NCBI RefSeq assembly: GCF_900094925.1
Contig: NZ_FMAY01000011.1
Location: 81,832-145,831, forward strand
Source of the DNA: Kosakonia oryzendophytica
GTDB lineage: Bacteria; Pseudomonadota; Gammaproteobacteria; Enterobacterales; Enterobacteriaceae
DNA: 64,000 nt
Direction of reading: 5' to 3'
The notes under the pieces are model-generated. The model was not told where the DNA came from and did not search any database. It was given only the letters and a program-made list of their open reading frames with translations. Within the stretch, counting starts at the first letter, position 1. Every line of letters begins with the position of its first letter. Shown piece by piece: positions 1 to 14,812 of this stretch. The position numbers and the translations under genes were made by a program.

Positions 1-261
1 CTGAGTCATATTCTGGCGGATATGATCACCCCCGCCGGCGTCCCCCTTCTGTGGCCCTGCCGCTGGCGCTTTCGTTTGCCATTACTGGCCCCGCAAAAAG
101 GTAACCAGCTTGAGCGTGTACTCTGTATGGCGCTGTTTACCTATGCCGTGTGGATGCCGCAGACCCTGCCCGAAAACGGTGCAGTGCGTTGGTCATCGCA
201 GATGATTAATACACTGCAAAACCAGTTTAATCGCTTTATTCATCAGCAATCCGGCCATTAA
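1..261 (+). CDS. ydjM: YdjM, inner-membrane protein, C-terminal part
   Basis: The reading frame is open from base 1 to the TAA at 259-261, so the gene starts outside the window. The visible 86 residues match my recollection of the C-terminal end of YdjM, a membrane protein of the metal-dependent hydrolase (DUF457) family, LexA-regulated in E. coli. The part seen includes a hydrophobic stretch with [10 protein letters not shown] followed by a second one ([11 protein letters not shown]). Its position just before tcyP is the same as in E. coli. The exact function is not known. Confidence 0.75.
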   Translation: MSHILADMITPAGVPLLWPCRWRFRLPLLAPQKGNQLERVLCMALFTYAVWMPQTLPENGAVRWSSQMINTLQNQFNRFIHQQSGH

Positions 262-391
262 TCAGCCAGTAATTCCGCTTTTGGCATATACCATTCCATT
301 TGGATATAAGAGCACCCCGGCACTTCTGCTAACCTTGCGCCACGGGATCAACCGCCAGGGTGATCCGAATAATGATATCAGGAGAACGGGG

Positions 392-1783
392 ATGAACTTT
401 CCATTAATCGCGAACATCGTGGTGTTCGTGGCACTGCTGTTTTTGCTGGCGCAGACTCGTCACAAACAGTGGAGTCTGGCAAAAAAAGTATTGATCGGTT
501 TAGCGCTCGGCGTGGTCTTTGGGCTAGCGCTGCAAGCTGTTTACGGATCCGATAACCCGGTACTGAAGACATCAATCCAGTGGTTCAATATTGTTGGCAA
601 CGGCTATGTACAACTGCTGCAAATGATCGTCATGCCGCTGGTTTTCGCCTCCATTTTGAGTGCCGTCGCGCGTCTGCATAACGCCTCGCAACTGGGCAAA
701 ATCAGCTTCCTGACCATCGGCACCCTGCTGTTTACCACGCTGATTTCCGCGCTGGTAGGTGTGCTGGTGACCAATCTGTTTGGTTTAACGGCGGAAGGCC
801 TGGTACAGGGCTCCGCGGAAACTGCGCGCCTCAATGCCATTCAGAGTAACTATGTGGGCAAACTGGCGGATCTGACCGTCCCACAATTGCTGCTCTCTTT
901 CGTGCCGAAAAACCCGTTTGCCGACCTGACTGGCGCAAACCCCACGTCGATCATCAGCGTGGTGATTTTTGCTGCCTTCCTCGGCGTGGCCGCGCTTAAG
1001 TTGCTGAAAGACGATGCGCCGAAAGGCGAGCGAGTTCTGAGCGCCATTGACACCCTGCAAAGCTGGGTAATGAAACTGGTTCGTCTGGTCATGCAACTGA
1101 CACCGTACGGTGTGCTGGCGCTGATGACCAAAGTGGTCGCAGGCTCTAACATTCAGGACATCATCAAACTGGGCAGTTTTGTTATCGCTTCCTATCTGGG
1201 GCTTGGCATTATGTTTGTGGTGCACGGCTTACTGCTCGGTGTCAACGGCGTCAGCCCGCTGAAATTCTTCCGCAAAGTGTGGCCGGTGCTCACCTTCGCC
1301 TTCACCAGCCGCTCCAGCGCCGCGTCGATTCCACTGAATGTCGAAGCGCAAACCCGTCGACTGGGCGTGCCGGAATCTATCGCCAGCTTCTCGGCTTCCT
1401 TTGGCGCCACCATCGGCCAGAACGGTTGTGCGGGCCTTTACCCGGCAATGCTGGCCGTCATGGTTGCACCGACGGTAGGCATTAACCCGCTTGATCCGGT
1501 ATGGATTGCCACGCTTGTCGGGATTGTGACTGTTAGCTCAGCCGGTGTGGCAGGGGTTGGCGGCGGTGCAACATTTGCTGCGCTGATCGTGCTGCCGGCA
1601 ATGGGTCTTCCGGTCACGCTGGTTGCACTGCTGATCTCGGTAGAACCCCTGATCGATATGGGACGCACCGCGCTCAACGTGAACGGCGCAATGACCGCAG
1701 GCACGCTCACCAGCCAGTGGTTAAAACAGACCGACAAAGCCGTACTGGACAGCGAAGACGACGCCGAACTGGCGCATCGCTGA
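392..1783 (+). CDS. tcyP: L-cystine/cation symporter TcyP
   Basis: Sodium/dicarboxylate-symporter (DAACS) family transporter importing L-cystine across the inner membrane. The frame is open from further upstream, but ATG 392 is preferred: it follows AGGAG at 380-384 with good spacing and gives 463 residues, the length of E. coli TcyP (YdjN). The protein has eight to nine hydrophobic segments. The C-terminal half shows the family's [13 protein letters not shown] hairpin region (about residue 310) and the [18 protein letters not shown] segment (about residue 390). It lies alone between ydjM and a terminator and is likely a single transcription unit. Confidence 0.95.
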   Translation: MNFPLIANIVVFVALLFLLAQTRHKQWSLAKKVLIGLALGVVFGLALQAVYGSDNPVLKTSIQWFNIVGNGYVQLLQMIVMPLVFASILSAVARLHNASQLGKISFLTIGTLLFTTLISALVGVLVTNLFGLTAEGLVQGSAETARLNAIQSNYVGKLADLTVPQLLLSFVPKNPFADLTGANPTSIISVVIFAAFLGVAALKLLKDDAPKGERVLSAIDTLQSWVMKLVRLVMQLTPYGVLALMTKVVAGSNIQDIIKLGSFVIASYLGLGIMFVVHGLLLGVNGVSPLKFFRKVWPVLTFAFTSRSSAASIPLNVEAQTRRLGVPESIASFSASFGATIGQNGCAGLYPAMLAVMVAPTVGINPLDPVWIATLVGIVTVSSAGVAGVGGGATFAALIVLPAMGLPVTLVALLISVEPLIDMGRTALNVNGAMTAGTLTSQWLKQTDKAVLDSEDDAELAHR

Positions 1784-1798
1784 GTCCGGATAACACAA

Positions 1799-1825
1799 AG
1801 GCGGGGAATCTCCCCGCCTCTCTCA
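1799..1825 (+). terminator. Rho-independent terminator after tcyP
   Basis: A perfect 9-bp stem (AGGCGGGGA / TCCCCGCCT, loop ATC) at 1799-1819 lies 16 bases after the tcyP stop codon. It is followed by a weakly T-rich tail. Confidence 0.75.
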
Positions 1826-1879
1826 TCTCTATGCCTTCACGGCCTGTTTTACTGCTGCGGTTCCGCACGTTTTCCGCCG

Positions 1880-2122
1880 TTACTCGTCGTCGATTTCCCC
1901 TTCCTGGCGCATCTGCATTGCCCAGCGCTGAGCGGATTCTGGCACGTTGAATACCGGCGAACGACGAAACGTCTCCCCCATCAACACAAACGCCACGTAT
2001 TTGCCACGTAACAACCAAACATCACGATACCCCTCCACTTTCAGGGCATGCTCGGGAGGCGCCGGCTCGACGCGAGGTACGTAGCTGATAACTCGACGGT
2101 TTTGTTGACGAAAAGGTTTCAT
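1880..2122 (-). CDS. cedA: Cell division activator CedA
   Basis: Small DNA/RNA-polymerase-binding protein first described as restoring cell division when DnaA over-initiates replication. The chosen start gives 80 residues (MKPFRQQNRRVISYVPR...), matching E. coli CedA. An in-frame upstream ATG at 2137 would add five residues. Conserved blocks EPAPPEHALK, YRDVWLLRGKYVAFVLMGE and VPESAQRWAMQ are all present. It lies divergent from katE as in E. coli. Confidence 0.9.
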   Translation of the reverse strand: MKPFRQQNRRVISYVPRVEPAPPEHALKVEGYRDVWLLRGKYVAFVLMGETFRRSPVFNVPESAQRWAMQMRQEGEIDDE

Positions 2123-2273
2123 AGGCGATGCGTTCACTAAATACGAATTTCACAACCGGGAAAATCCTATGATAGCCGATTGTCGCCCTGTACGTCGCGC
2201 CTGGCGTGACTTTCTCTTATTTTTCGCAGGGTTCCCACCTGCCGCCTCGTACAGCCATTGCCAGGGGGGTGAT

Positions 2274-2280
2274 CTATAGT
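2274..2280 (+). promoter_or_regulatory. katE promoter -10 element (RpoS type)
   Basis: CTATAGT lies about 60 bases before the katE ATG and fits the C-TATA-T form favoured by sigma-S. katE is a classic RpoS-dependent gene in E. coli. The -35 region (CAGGGGGG) is not sigma-70-like, which fits RpoS use. Confidence 0.6.
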
Positions 2281-2340
2281 TAGGGGTGTTTTGACGTAAC
2301 CACGGCCATTTTTCAGCAATGAAAACAGGAGACGAGTTCA

Positions 2341-4599
2341 ATGTCGCATAATGAGAAAGACCAGCATCCTCGCCAGTCCCCGGTTCACGATCCGCGTGAA
2401 TCGAAACCTGGACTGGATTCCCTTGCCCCCGAAGACAATTCTCACCGCCCTTCCCCTGAACCCAGCGCCCCCGGCGAACAGCCCACCGCACCAGGTAGTC
2501 TGAAAGCCCCGGATACCGTCAATGAGAAACTCGACGCGCTGGATCCGTTTCGTAAGGGCGGTGAAAATTTTCCCCTGACCACCAATCAGGGCGTACGCAT
2601 TGCCGACGATCAAAATTCACTGCGCGCCGGTACGCGCGGCCCTACGCTGCTGGAAGATTTTATCCTGCGCGAGAAAATCACCCACTTCGACCACGAACGC
2701 ATTCCGGAACGGATAGTTCATGCCCGCGGTTCCGCCGCGCACGGCTATTTTCAGCCCTATCGCAGCCTGAGTGAGATAACAAAAGCAGATTTTCTCTCCA
2801 GCCCGGATAAAATCACCCCGGTCTTTGTCCGTTTCTCTACGGTGCAGGGCGGTGCGGGCTCTGCGGATACCGTGCGGGATATTCGCGGTTTCGCCACCAA
2901 GTTCTATACCGAAGAGGGGATCTTCGACCTGGTCGGTAACAATACGCCGGTGTTTTTTATTCAGGATGCGCATAAATTCCCCGACTTTGTGCATGCGGTG
3001 AAACCTGAACCCCACTGGGCTATCCCCCAAGGCCAAAGCGCGCACGACACCTTTTGGGATTATGTTTCGCTCCAGCCCGAAACACTGCATAACGTGATGT
3101 GGGCAATGTCCGATCGCGGTATTCCACGCAGTTACCGCACCATGGAAGGATTTGGCATTCACACCTTCCGCCTGGTGAATGCCGAAGGTAAAGGTACTTT
3201 CGTCCGTTTTCACTGGAAACCGCTGGCAGGCAAAGCCTCGCTGGTCTGGGATGAGTCGCAAAAATTGACCGGACGCGATCCCGATTTTCATCGCCGGGAA
3301 CTCTGGGAAGCGATTGAAGCCGGGGATTACCCGGAATATGAGCTCGGGTTGCAGCTGATCCCCGAAGAAGATGAGTTTACGTTTGATTTTGATCTGTTAG
3401 ATCCCACCAAACTGATCCCCGAGGAACTGGTACCGGTTCAACGTGTCGGGAAAATGGTGCTGAACCGTAATCCGGATAACTTCTTCGCCGAGAACGAACA
3501 GGCAGCGTTCCACCCTGGTCATATCGTGCCGGGTCTGGATTTCACCAACGATCCGCTATTGCAGGGGCGTCTGTTCTCCTATACCGACACGCAAATCAGC
3601 CGCCTTGGTGGGCCAAACTTCCACGAGATCCCGATTAACCGCCCCACCTGCCCTTACCATAATTTTCAGCGCGACGGCATGCATCGCATGGAGATCGACA
3701 GCAACCCGGCCAACTACGAGCCGAACTCGATCAATGACAATTGGCCGCGTGAAACGCCTCCCGGCCCGAAACGCGGCGGCTTTGAAACCTACCAGACCCG
3801 GGTGGAAGGTCAAAAGATCCGCGAACGCAGCCCGTCCTTTGGCGAGTATTACGCACATCCGCGCCTGTTCTGGCTGAGCCAGACACCGTTTGAACAACGC
3901 CATATTGTTGATGCTTTCAGCTTTGAGCTCAGTAAAGTGGCGCGCGGCTATATTCGCGAACGGGTGGTTGATCAACTGGCACATGTCGATGTCACGCTCG
4001 CACAGGCGGTGGCGGAAAACCTCGGTCTGACGCTAAGTGATGAACAGCGCAACATCGCGCCGCCAGCGGATGTCAACGGCATCAAAAAAGATCCGGCGTT
4101 AAGTCTGTATGCCGTCCCGGACGGGAAGGTAAAAGGCCGCGTGGTCGCCGTGCTGTTGCATGAAAATGTCAGTGCAGCGGATGTACTGACCATATTACAG
4201 GGACTGAGCGCACAGGGTGTCCATAGCAAGCTGCTCTTTTCACGGATGGGGAGCGTTACCGCCGATGATGGATCCGAACTGCCGGTTGCCGCGACCTTTG
4301 CGGGTTCACCGTCTCTTACGGTCGATGGGGTAATTGTGCCCGGTGGTAATGCGGAGGGGCTGTTGCAAAACGGCGATGCCAAATACTACCTGCTTGAAGC
4401 CTATAAGCACCTGAAAACCATCGCCCTGTTTGGCGATGCACGTCAGTTTAAACCTCTTCTGGGTGTGGATGCGCAAGGCGAAGAAGGGATCGTGGAAGCA
4501 GACAGTGCCTCGGCCATGCTGATGGATGATTTTCTCACCCTGCTGGCTACGCATCGCGTGTGGTCACGGATGCAAAAAATCGACAGCATTCCCGCGTAA
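2341..4599 (+). CDS. katE: Catalase HPII (KatE)
   Basis: Large-subunit, heme d-containing monofunctional catalase that converts hydrogen peroxide to water and oxygen in the cytoplasm; stationary-phase protein. 752 residues (E. coli 753). The N-terminal 70 residues are proline-rich and variable. The catalase core follows, with catalytic His127 in [15 protein letters not shown], Asn200 in VGNNTPVFF, and the heme-ligand tyrosine at about 414 in [14 protein letters not shown]-terminal DJ-1/PfpI-like domain spans about residues 600-752 ([20 protein letters not shown]). An RpoS-type promoter lies upstream and a terminator is shared with osmE downstream. Confidence 0.98.
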   Translation: MSHNEKDQHPRQSPVHDPRESKPGLDSLAPEDNSHRPSPEPSAPGEQPTAPGSLKAPDTVNEKLDALDPFRKGGENFPLTTNQGVRIADDQNSLRAGTRGPTLLEDFILREKITHFDHERIPERIVHARGSAAHGYFQPYRSLSEITKADFLSSPDKITPVFVRFSTVQGGAGSADTVRDIRGFATKFYTEEGIFDLVGNNTPVFFIQDAHKFPDFVHAVKPEPHWAIPQGQSAHDTFWDYVSLQPETLHNVMWAMSDRGIPRSYRTMEGFGIHTFRLVNAEGKGTFVRFHWKPLAGKASLVWDESQKLTGRDPDFHRRELWEAIEAGDYPEYELGLQLIPEEDEFTFDFDLLDPTKLIPEELVPVQRVGKMVLNRNPDNFFAENEQAAFHPGHIVPGLDFTNDPLLQGRLFSYTDTQISRLGGPNFHEIPINRPTCPYHNFQRDGMHRMEIDSNPANYEPNSINDNWPRETPPGPKRGGFETYQTRVEGQKIRERSPSFGEYYAHPRLFWLSQTPFEQRHIVDAFSFELSKVARGYIRERVVDQLAHVDVTLAQAVAENLGLTLSDEQRNIAPPADVNGIKKDPALSLYAVPDGKVKGRVVAVLLHENVSAADVLTILQGLSAQGVHSKLLFSRMGSVTADDGSELPVAATFAGSPSLTVDGVIVPGGNAEGLLQNGDAKYYLLEAYKHLKTIALFGDARQFKPLLGVDAQGEEGIVEADSASAMLMDDFLTLLATHRVWSRMQKIDSIPA

Positions 4600-4615
4600 T
4601 GCGGTAGCAGAAAAA

Positions 4616-4640
4616 AACCGGCCATGCGGCCGGTTTTTCT
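4616..4640. terminator. Bidirectional terminator between katE and osmE
   Basis: An 8-bp stem AACCGGCC / GGCCGGTT with loop ATGC is flanked by an A run before and a T run after. It can therefore stop transcription from both convergent genes. Confidence 0.9.
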
Positions 4641-4663
4641 TGCTCAGGCTGAAAAGAAAAAAG

Positions 4664-5005
4664 TTACTGCTTAGGTGCTTGCGGATCGGTGTCGTACTCG
4701 GCGCAGGTCTGATAACCGGAGTTCATGACGTGACCGGTCTCATCCAGTGCAACAAAGTAGGTTTCTGTTTTACCGTCACGTTGGCCCAGAATATAAGTCT
4801 GGCACGTACCACGTGCATGGATCATGGTCACTTCGGATGAAGGACGGCCAGCAACCTGCATGACCTGCTGGCGGCTCATGCCTTTTTTCACATCTTTCAC
4901 CACTGGCTGGCTCACCTGATCTTTGGCGCGATCGTAGGCCGTACACCCTGCCAGCATCGTCAGTACCGCCGCTGCACCCAGAATTCCTGCGATGTTCTTG
5001 TTCAT
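4664..5005 (-). CDS. osmE: Osmotically inducible lipoprotein OsmE
   Basis: Small osmotically induced lipoprotein of the SmpA/OmlA (BamE-like) fold family. 113 residues with a signal peptide ([15 protein letters not shown]) and lipobox LAGC, so Cys21 would be lipidated. Conserved core: [33 protein letters not shown]. It is convergent with katE and divergent from nadE across 253 bp. Exact role unknown; expression in E. coli depends on osmolarity and RpoS. Confidence 0.95.
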   Translation of the reverse strand: MNKNIAGILGAAAVLTMLAGCTAYDRAKDQVSQPVVKDVKKGMSRQQVMQVAGRPSSEVTMIHARGTCQTYILGQRDGKTETYFVALDETGHVMNSGYQTCAEYDTDPQAPKQ

Positions 5006-5078
5006 ATTCCATCCTCTTGTTTATCCGCTTGTGTATCAGCGTGTTATCTAAGCCTGGAATATAAAATTGCATTTTTCA

Positions 5079-5084
5079 ACTATA
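5079..5084 (-). promoter_or_regulatory. Possible osmE promoter -10
   Basis: Read on the minus strand this is TATAGT, about 75 bases upstream of the osmE start. It suits an RpoS-type promoter. The rest of 5006-5258 shows only AT-rich regulatory sequence and the nadE ribosome-binding site (GGAGGGG at 5250). Confidence 0.45.
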
Positions 5085-5258
5085 CGACAGCGATGGCATA
5101 ACTTTCGGAAAGTTCTAATAAAACGGAAATAAGCAACTAAAATGCCTTAAATTGCGACACTCAAATCTGTGATCCTTGTCGTTTTACCGGCAAAGGGTTA
5201 CTTTGAGCCCATCATCTATTTGCAACCTGCAAAGCAGGATTACATAACGGAGGGGTAA

Positions 5259-6089
5259 ATGACTCTGCAACAAGAGATTATTCAGGCGTTAGGCGTGAAA
5301 CCCGCCATCAATGCCGAAGAAGAAGTTCGCCGCAGCGTAGACTTTCTGAAAAGCTATCTGAAGACCTATCCCTTTTTGAAATCGCTGGTGCTCGGCATCA
5401 GCGGCGGCCAGGATTCTACCCTGACAGGCAAAGTGTGCCAGATGGCGATTTCTGAGTTGCGTCAGGAAACCGGCGATGCCACCTATCAATTTATCGCTGT
5501 CCGTCTCCCCTACGGCACCCAGGCGGATGAACAGGATTGCCAGGACGCCATCGCGTTCATCCAACCGGATCGCGTGCTGACGGTTAACATTAAAAGCGCA
5601 GTGCTGGCCAGTGAACAGGCGCTGCGCGATGCCGGTATTGAGCTGAGCGATTTCGTGCGCGGCAATGAAAAAGCGCGCGAAAGAATGAAAGCGCAGTACA
5701 GCATTGCCGGGATGAGTAAAGGCGTGGTAGTCGGCACCGATCACGCAGCGGAAGCGGTCACCGGCTTTTTCACCAAATACGGCGATGGCGGCACCGATAT
5801 CAACCCGATTTTCCGGCTGAACAAACGCCAGGGTAAACAGTTGCTCGCCTGGCTGGGCTGCCCGGAACATCTGTATAAAAAAGCCCCGACGGCTGATCTG
5901 GAAGACGATCGTCCGTCGCTGCCTGATGAAGCTGCACTGGGGGTGACCTACGAAAATATTGACGACTACCTGGAAGGGAAAACGTTGGATGCCGCCACGG
6001 CGCATATTATCGAGGGCTGGTATCTGAAAACCGAGCACAAGCGTCGCCCGCCGATCACGGTATTCGACGACTTCTGGAAAAAACAATAA
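5259..6089 (+). CDS. nadE: NH3-dependent NAD+ synthetase NadE
   Basis: Last step of NAD synthesis: deamido-NAD + ATP + ammonia to NAD + AMP + PPi, in the cytoplasm. 276 residues (E. coli 275). The ATP pyrophosphatase loop [11 protein letters not shown] lies at about residues 48-58. Further conserved stretches are [48 protein letters not shown] and [18 protein letters not shown]. It has a strong ribosome-binding site and is followed by a terminator. Confidence 0.97.
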   Translation: MTLQQEIIQALGVKPAINAEEEVRRSVDFLKSYLKTYPFLKSLVLGISGGQDSTLTGKVCQMAISELRQETGDATYQFIAVRLPYGTQADEQDCQDAIAFIQPDRVLTVNIKSAVLASEQALRDAGIELSDFVRGNEKARERMKAQYSIAGMSKGVVVGTDHAAEAVTGFFTKYGDGGTDINPIFRLNKRQGKQLLAWLGCPEHLYKKAPTADLEDDRPSLPDEAALGVTYENIDDYLEGKTLDAATAHIIEGWYLKTEHKRRPPITVFDDFWKKQ

Positions 6090-6097
6090 TTCTTCAG

Positions 6098-6122
6098 GGC
6101 GGCGCAGGCCGCCTCTTTTTTA
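6098..6122 (+). terminator. Terminator after nadE
   Basis: Stem GGCGGC / GCCGCC (loop 6104-6107) followed by CTC and a run of six T. Confidence 0.8.
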
Positions 6123-6140
6123 ACCGGACCGCGCCTGCTA

Positions 6141-6160
6141 TACTGGATAAGTAAACAGTA
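6141..6160 (+). promoter_or_regulatory. LexA (SOS) box upstream of cho
   Basis: TACTGGATAAGTAAACAGTA contains CTG-N10-CAG with TA flanks on both sides, matching the LexA operator. It lies 14 bases before the start codon, where it would overlap the promoter. cho is a known SOS gene in E. coli. Confidence 0.85.
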
Positions 6161-6173
6161 TCAGGAGTCAGTG

Positions 6174-7049
6174 GTGGTCAGGCGTCTTTCCGGCCCGCGT
6201 CCCGAGTTCGACGCTGCGGCAATCTATGAATATCCCGAACATCTGCGCCCGTCGCTTGAGGCTATGCCCAGGCTGCCCGGCGTCTATATTTTCCACGGTG
6301 AAAGCGACGCCATGCCGCTCTATATCGGTAAAAGCGTAAATATCCGCAGCCGTGTCCTTTCCCATTTGCGAACCCCGGATGAAGCAGCCATGCTGCGCCA
6401 GTCGCGACGTATTACCTGGATTTGCACTGCCGGAGAGATGGGCGCGTTGTTGCTGGAAGCCCGGCTGATTAAAGAGCAGCAGCCGCTATTCAATAAGCGT
6501 CTGCGGCGCAACCGCCAACTCTGCTCGCTGCGGTTGAGCGGCGAGAAGCCGCAGGTGGTGTATGCAAAAGAAGTGGATTTTTCGACCTCCCCGGACCTGT
6601 ACGGCTTGTTCGCTAACCGCCGGGCGGCGTTGCAGGCGTTACAGTCGATCGCGGACGAAGAGAAGCTCTGTTATGGCCTGCTCGGATTGGAGTCGCTGAC
6701 ACGTGGTCGTCCCTGTTTTCGCGCCGCGCTGCACCGCTGTGCAGGTGCCTGCTGCGGCAGAGAGACACCCCAGGCGCACCAGATGCGTTTCACTGCCGCA
6801 ATGGCGCGTTTGCAACTGGTGTGCTGGCCGTGGCAAGGCCCTGTCGGACTCAAAGAACAAGGTGAGGCGATGACGCAATATCACATCATCCATAACTGGC
6901 TGTGGTTGGGGTCGGTCACTAACCTGAACGATGCCGGGGCGCTGTTGCGTACTCCGGCAGGATTCGATCATGACGGCTACAAAATTCTCTGTAAGCCGCT
7001 GATGGGTGGCGAGTATGAGATAACCGAACTGGCCTTAATGACCCGGTAG
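6174..7049 (+). CDS. cho: Excinuclease Cho (UvrC homologue)
   Basis: Endonuclease that makes the 3-prime incision at UvrB-bound DNA damage and can act where UvrC cannot. 291 residues. The N-terminal GIY-YIG domain shows [31 protein letters not shown] (residues about 35-65) and the catalytic Glu region [22 protein letters not shown]. Tandem GTG codons occur at 6171 and 6174; the second has better spacing from CAGGAG and matches the E. coli MVRRL start. Its 3-prime end overlaps the convergent ves gene by 15 bases. Confidence 0.95.
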   Translation: MVRRLSGPRPEFDAAAIYEYPEHLRPSLEAMPRLPGVYIFHGESDAMPLYIGKSVNIRSRVLSHLRTPDEAAMLRQSRRITWICTAGEMGALLLEARLIKEQQPLFNKRLRRNRQLCSLRLSGEKPQVVYAKEVDFSTSPDLYGLFANRRAALQALQSIADEEKLCYGLLGLESLTRGRPCFRAALHRCAGACCGRETPQAHQMRFTAAMARLQLVCWPWQGPVGLKEQGEAMTQYHIIHNWLWLGSVTNLNDAGALLRTPAGFDHDGYKILCKPLMGGEYEITELALMTR

Positions 7050-7592
7050 CCAGGCGATCTCACTGAACAATAACTGCCCTTCAGGTTTGAGCAGACGCAG
7101 AGTATGCCGCCCTTCCTGCCAGTACGCTCCCTGATCGGTCGTCAGTAGCTTATCGCCCAGTTGCCATGCGCCACTGAGGACAAAAACCACGCCACCACGC
7201 TCGCCAAGGGTCGTAAAGGTGCGATCGGCAATGCGCACTTTCGCACGACAGCGATCGCGGCGAGTGAGGATATTAAAATCCATCGACATCTGGCCGTCTG
7301 ACAGCTCCGCTTTTACCGGTTGCTCACCGGCAAACGTAAAAGGCTGGTGCCGTTTGAGGGTATGGCAAAAAGCACTGCCGCCATCCAGGGTGACTTCCCC
7401 GCCTTCAATCAGCGTGATCACGCGATCAACCCCGGGAAATTGCGAGAATTCGCCGTTACTGGCAAGCGATGCAATACTTGCACGCCAGCTAAAATCCCGC
7501 GTTGCCGGTGGAAAGCAACAAATTTCACGGGTTTCGCCCGCACCGTTACGCCAAAGGTTTACCGGCATTTTGCGGATATCAAAGTATTCCAT
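7035..7592 (-). CDS. ves: Ves/HutD family cupin protein
   Basis: Small cytoplasmic protein of the HutD family (double-stranded beta-helix). The chosen start [25 protein letters not shown] gives 185 residues; an adjacent ATG at 7595 is possible, but AGGAGG is better spaced for 7592. The [13 protein letters not shown] block and [12 protein letters not shown] are typical of the family. E. coli Ves is a cold- and stress-inducible protein of unclear function. It is convergent with cho. Confidence 0.9.
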   Translation of the reverse strand: MEYFDIRKMPVNLWRNGAGETREICCFPPATRDFSWRASIASLASNGEFSQFPGVDRVITLIEGGEVTLDGGSAFCHTLKRHQPFTFAGEQPVKAELSDGQMSMDFNILTRRDRCRAKVRIADRTFTTLGERGGVVFVLSGAWQLGDKLLTTDQGAYWQEGRHTLRLLKPEGQLLFSEIAWLPGH

Positions 7593-7832
7593 CATCCCTC
7601 CTGAATGGCGCAGTATCTCGCCGGTGCCGCTGCTTCTGTGGGCAGCGTGCATACTTGTTATTGTTTAAATTGACATGCCCGGGTTATCGGCAGTTTCAAT
7701 GATTTGCCTTAGGCCACTGGATAACCAGACATGTAAAAAAGTATAAATCCCAGATAAGTGACACCGCCAACGAAGGGGAGCCTGATGAGGATACCGCGCC
7801 GGTGGCGGCTGGCAAGAGGGAATGTAAGAAAA

Positions 7833-7883
7833 ACCGCCGGCGCTGCCCACCACGTAAAACGTTGGATGGGCAAAACCGGCGGT
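7833..7883 (-). terminator. Long terminator hairpin downstream of spy
   Basis: On the minus strand an outer stem ACCGCCGG (7876-7883) / CCGGCGGT (7833-7840) encloses an inner stem (TGCCC/GGGCA region) and ends with TTTTTC. It is 17 bases past the spy stop. Confidence 0.75.
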
Positions 7884-7900
7884 CTTAAGAGGGGGCTGAA

Positions 7901-8383
7901 TTATTCAGCGGATTCAGGAGGCATTTTACCTTCCGGTGCCGGGCGTTCTGTCAGACGCTTCTCAAAATTCGCATTGAACTGCTTTTTCTGCTCCGGGGTC
8001 AGAATATTGTAAATCTTGTTCTGCGTTTCCATATGCGCCAGCATACGTGCTTTATGCTGTTCTTCCATTTTGGCGATTTGCGCTTCCGCTTTCGCTTTAT
8101 CGAAGCTGTCGCTGGCAATAATCTCATGCATTGCACGCATCTCTTCCACCGGCGGACGTTTCATTGCGTCACGCTGGCTTTTCATAATGTCGCGGATCTG
8201 CTGTTTCTGCGCATCGGTCAAATTCAGATCGCTGAACATCATTTCGTGCGGCCCCTTCATTCCCTTGTGATGCATCATCGGTCTGCCGTCTGCAGGCGCT
8301 GTCGTGGTGTCAGCAGCGTATGCCAGGTTAGCAGCACCGAAAGCCAGGGTAGAGGCAACAAACAGGGCGGTTAATTTACGCAT
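7901..8383 (-). CDS. spy: Periplasmic chaperone Spy
   Basis: ATP-independent periplasmic chaperone of the CpxP/Spy family, a cradle-shaped dimer induced by envelope stress through Cpx and Bae. 160 residues from MRKLTALFVASTLAFG, with a signal peptide cleaved after about AYA. Two LTxxQ repeats mark the family: LTDAQKQQI and LTPEQKKQF. An in-frame ATG further upstream (8440) is rejected because it lies in front of a clear signal peptide. Confidence 0.96.
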   Translation of the reverse strand: MRKLTALFVASTLAFGAANLAYAADTTTAPADGRPMMHHKGMKGPHEMMFSDLNLTDAQKQQIRDIMKSQRDAMKRPPVEEMRAMHEIIASDSFDKAKAEAQIAKMEEQHKARMLAHMETQNKIYNILTPEQKKQFNANFEKRLTERPAPEGKMPPESAE

Positions 8384-8475
8384 AATTTTATTCCTTACTT
8401 CGGTTTTACTTACGGCGGTTGCCGTGTTGACGCTAATCACTTTACCGTGTTTATCGTCAATTAATCAGAGGGACG

Positions 8476-8508
8476 GTAAAACAATGAAAGTGTAAAGACC
8501 GTTTTTAC
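8476..8508 (-). promoter_or_regulatory. Possible CpxR/BaeR region upstream of spy
   Basis: Three GTAAA-type half sites (8476-8480, 8492-8496 on the plus strand, 8504-8508 on the minus strand) lie about 95-125 bases before the spy start. CpxR boxes are tandem GTAAA repeats, but here the spacing and orientation are not a perfect match, so this is tentative. Nothing else is recognised in 8509-8671. Confidence 0.3.
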
Positions 8509-8671
8509 GTCAAATAAGGAGGAAATAAGGATAAACCGTGGAGAGTTGAGAATTAAATATTCAACACACTGATTCAGAAGTAATTATGAAGAATTATAAA
8601 TCAGGCTCACTTATAAATAAAGCCGTCAACCAGGATAAATCCGCAATTTATTCATAATGGTGATAAAAATA

Positions 8672-8691
8672 AGCCCCGCAATGGCAGGGCT
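8672..8691 (-). terminator. Terminator of the ast operon
   Basis: On the minus strand AGCCC-(10 nt)-GGGCT is followed by TATTTTTAT, just beyond the astE stop. Confidence 0.7.
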
Positions 8692-8697
8692 GAATAA

Positions 8698-9663
8698 TTA
8701 CTCTATTTTTTCCAGCATTAATCCTGCCCGTAAACCAATAGCCACATTCGGATTGGGAAACAGGACATACTCCTGTTGATGCTGCACCACATAACGTTCC
8801 CCGCGATCTTCCGCCAGCAAGGTGCCGGCCTCAAAAGGGGTAAAGTTCAGCGTTTCCGGCGACATATACAGTTTGAATGCTTCACTGTGGCGGGTCAGTT
8901 GCTGTACCACCCGGTAGCGCAACGGTGGGCTTTCAGTATCCGGCGCGGGCTCCCCGGCTAATAAGGCCGCCAGCGCCCAGGCTGTTCGTTGGAACTGGCT
9001 TAAGTCATTCTCCCCAAACGGCAGCGCCTTACCCAGCTCAAGCGTGCAAGCCAGCGCGTCAAATGTCTCGCAACTGTAATGGGTAAAGGTCCCCCCAGGC
9101 GACTGATGAAACACCAGCGCCTCCATGCCCGCGCCGCCGAGCCACTCAAGAAAGAGTTCATCCCAGGGTTCCGTTCTCACCGGAAGCACCCCAAAACGTA
9201 TATGGTGCGAACCGCGAATGGCGGTATGTAAATCCAGATGCCAGCGCACCCCGTCGCCGTCGGCGAAGAAGTGCGTCAGCGCCCGCTCAAGCTGCGCTGC
9301 GCGCATCGTTTCATCACTGGGAGGAATGGATTGCCAGCGTCCGCCAAACAGGCGGTTAAGATCATTTTTCAGGTAGCGTTTACCCTGTGCCAGCGCCTGC
9401 GGATTACCAAGCACCACCAGCAACCGCCAGGTCAGCGACTGCGTACCGGCAAACAGGTTCTTTAGCAAAATATCCAGCATCTCCACCGGCGCAGTTTCAT
9501 TGCCGTGAATAGCGCACGAGATCACCAGCGAGCGCCCGCAAGGCTGCGGTGGCACCAGTTCCAGGATCCCTTGCTCATGCCACAGCCAGTGAATACCGCC
9601 TGACTCCCCTGACATTTTGCGCGGGATGTCGCCCGATAAGGTTGCGGCAAGAAAGTTATCCAT
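8698..9663 (-). CDS. astE: Succinylglutamate desuccinylase AstE
   Basis: Last step of the arginine succinyltransferase pathway: N-succinylglutamate to glutamate + succinate, zinc-dependent. 321 residues. M14-type zinc residues appear in [13 protein letters not shown] (His, Glu) and [10 protein letters not shown] (His). It is the last gene of astCADBE; 11 bases separate it from astB. Confidence 0.97.
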   Translation of the reverse strand: MDNFLAATLSGDIPRKMSGESGGIHWLWHEQGILELVPPQPCGRSLVISCAIHGNETAPVEMLDILLKNLFAGTQSLTWRLLVVLGNPQALAQGKRYLKNDLNRLFGGRWQSIPPSDETMRAAQLERALTHFFADGDGVRWHLDLHTAIRGSHHIRFGVLPVRTEPWDELFLEWLGGAGMEALVFHQSPGGTFTHYSCETFDALACTLELGKALPFGENDLSQFQRTAWALAALLAGEPAPDTESPPLRYRVVQQLTRHSEAFKLYMSPETLNFTPFEAGTLLAEDRGERYVVQHQQEYVLFPNPNVAIGLRAGLMLEKIE

Positions 9664-9674
9664 ACGGCCTCCTG

Positions 9675-13502
<3,828 letters not shown>

Positions 13503-13506
<4 letters not shown>

Positions 13507-14723
13507 GATGAGGACCCCGCAATGAATTTTTCGCAGGCGCGGGCAAAACGTGCAAGCCCGGTGCGGATCTCTTCTTCGCTGATATTCAACGCAGGCGCAA
13601 AACGCACCACATTCGCCCCGGCAATCAGCACCATTGCCCCTTCGGTTGCTGCCAGTTGCGCAATCTGTTTCGCACTACCGGTATGCTCTGTAGCCAGCTG
13701 ACAGCCGATCAACAATCCCAACCCACGGATCTCACTAAACAGGTGATAGCGGTTATTCAATGCGGTCAGTTGTTCCGTCAGCCACTGATGGCGCTGCTTA
13801 ACCCCATCAAGGGTTTCACGGGTATTGACGATATCCAGTACCGCGCCCGCCACAGCCCCTGCCAGGGGGTTCCCCCCATAAGTCGTGCCATGCGTGCCTA
13901 CATTCATCACGTGGCCAAACGTCTCCGTGGTGAGCATAGCGCCAATCGGGAAACCGCCCCCCAGCGCCTTGGCCGTGGTGAGGACATCCGGCGTGACGCC
14001 ATAGTGCATATAGGCGTACAGCTCGCCGGTACGGCCAACGCCGGTTTGTACTTCGTCAAAGATCAACAGGGCATGATGACGGTCACACAGTTCACGCAGC
14101 CCCTGTAAAAACGCCGTCGTGGCCGGTAAGACACCGCCCTCGCCCTGTATCGGCTCCACAATCACGGCGCAGGTGTCGTCATTGATCAGTTCGCGGGCGG
14201 AAGCTAAATCGTTGTAGACCGCATGACGGATCTCCGGTGGCAGCGGCGCAAAATCCTGCGAATAGGCAGGCTGCCCCCCGGCACTAACGGTAAACAGCGT
14301 GCGACCATGGAACGCGTTTTTGAAGGCCACAATACCGCTCTTCTGAGGACCTGCGGTGTCGTGCGCATATTTTCGTGCCAGCTTCAGCGCCGCTTCATTG
14401 GCTTCTGCGCCGGAGTTACAAAAGAAGGCACGATCGGCAAACGTCGCATCGAGCAACCGCTTCGCCAGTTTCAGCACCGGCTCATTGGTGTAGCCGTTGC
14501 CCGTATGCCAGAATTTCGCCGCTTGCTCGCTCAGCGCCTTGCAAAGCATCGGGTGCGCATGGCCCAGTGCATTGACCGCAATGCCGCCAGCGAAGTCGAT
14601 ATACTCTTTCCCCTGCTGATCCCATAAGCGTGAACCTTCTCCACGGACCGGGATAAAAGGCGCTGGCGCGTAGACGGGCAACATCCATTGATCAAAATTT
14701 TCACGCGTAATAGATATAGACAT
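13503..14723 (-). CDS. astC: Succinylornithine transaminase AstC
   Basis: PLP-dependent class III aminotransferase: succinylornithine + 2-oxoglutarate to succinylglutamate semialdehyde + glutamate. 406 residues. PLP lysine is in [13 protein letters not shown], preceded by [14 protein letters not shown]. It is the first gene of the operon, read from a sigma-54 promoter and divergent from xthA. Confidence 0.97.
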
Positions 14724-14796
14724 AGCGACCTCATCCGGTAAATGAATAGTTGATTAAATGTTAATAAATATGAACTCTTTCGCTGTAAATGTAGAT

Positions 14797-14812
14797 TGCA
14801 CAGTTCGTGCCA
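14797..14812 (-). promoter_or_regulatory. Sigma-54 promoter of the ast operon
   Basis: On the minus strand the sequence is TGGCACGAACTGTGCA, with GG and GC separated by 10 bases as in -24/-12 elements (consensus TGGCAC-N5-TTGCA). It lies about 75 bases upstream of astC. In E. coli this operon is NtrC/sigma-54 controlled under nitrogen limitation. The remaining part of 14813-15169 holds the xthA promoter region and no gene. Confidence 0.8.

Noticed and set aside
5289..6086. 265-codon open frame opposite nadE
   Set aside because: Shadow of nadE with no ribosome-binding site and no recognisable domain.
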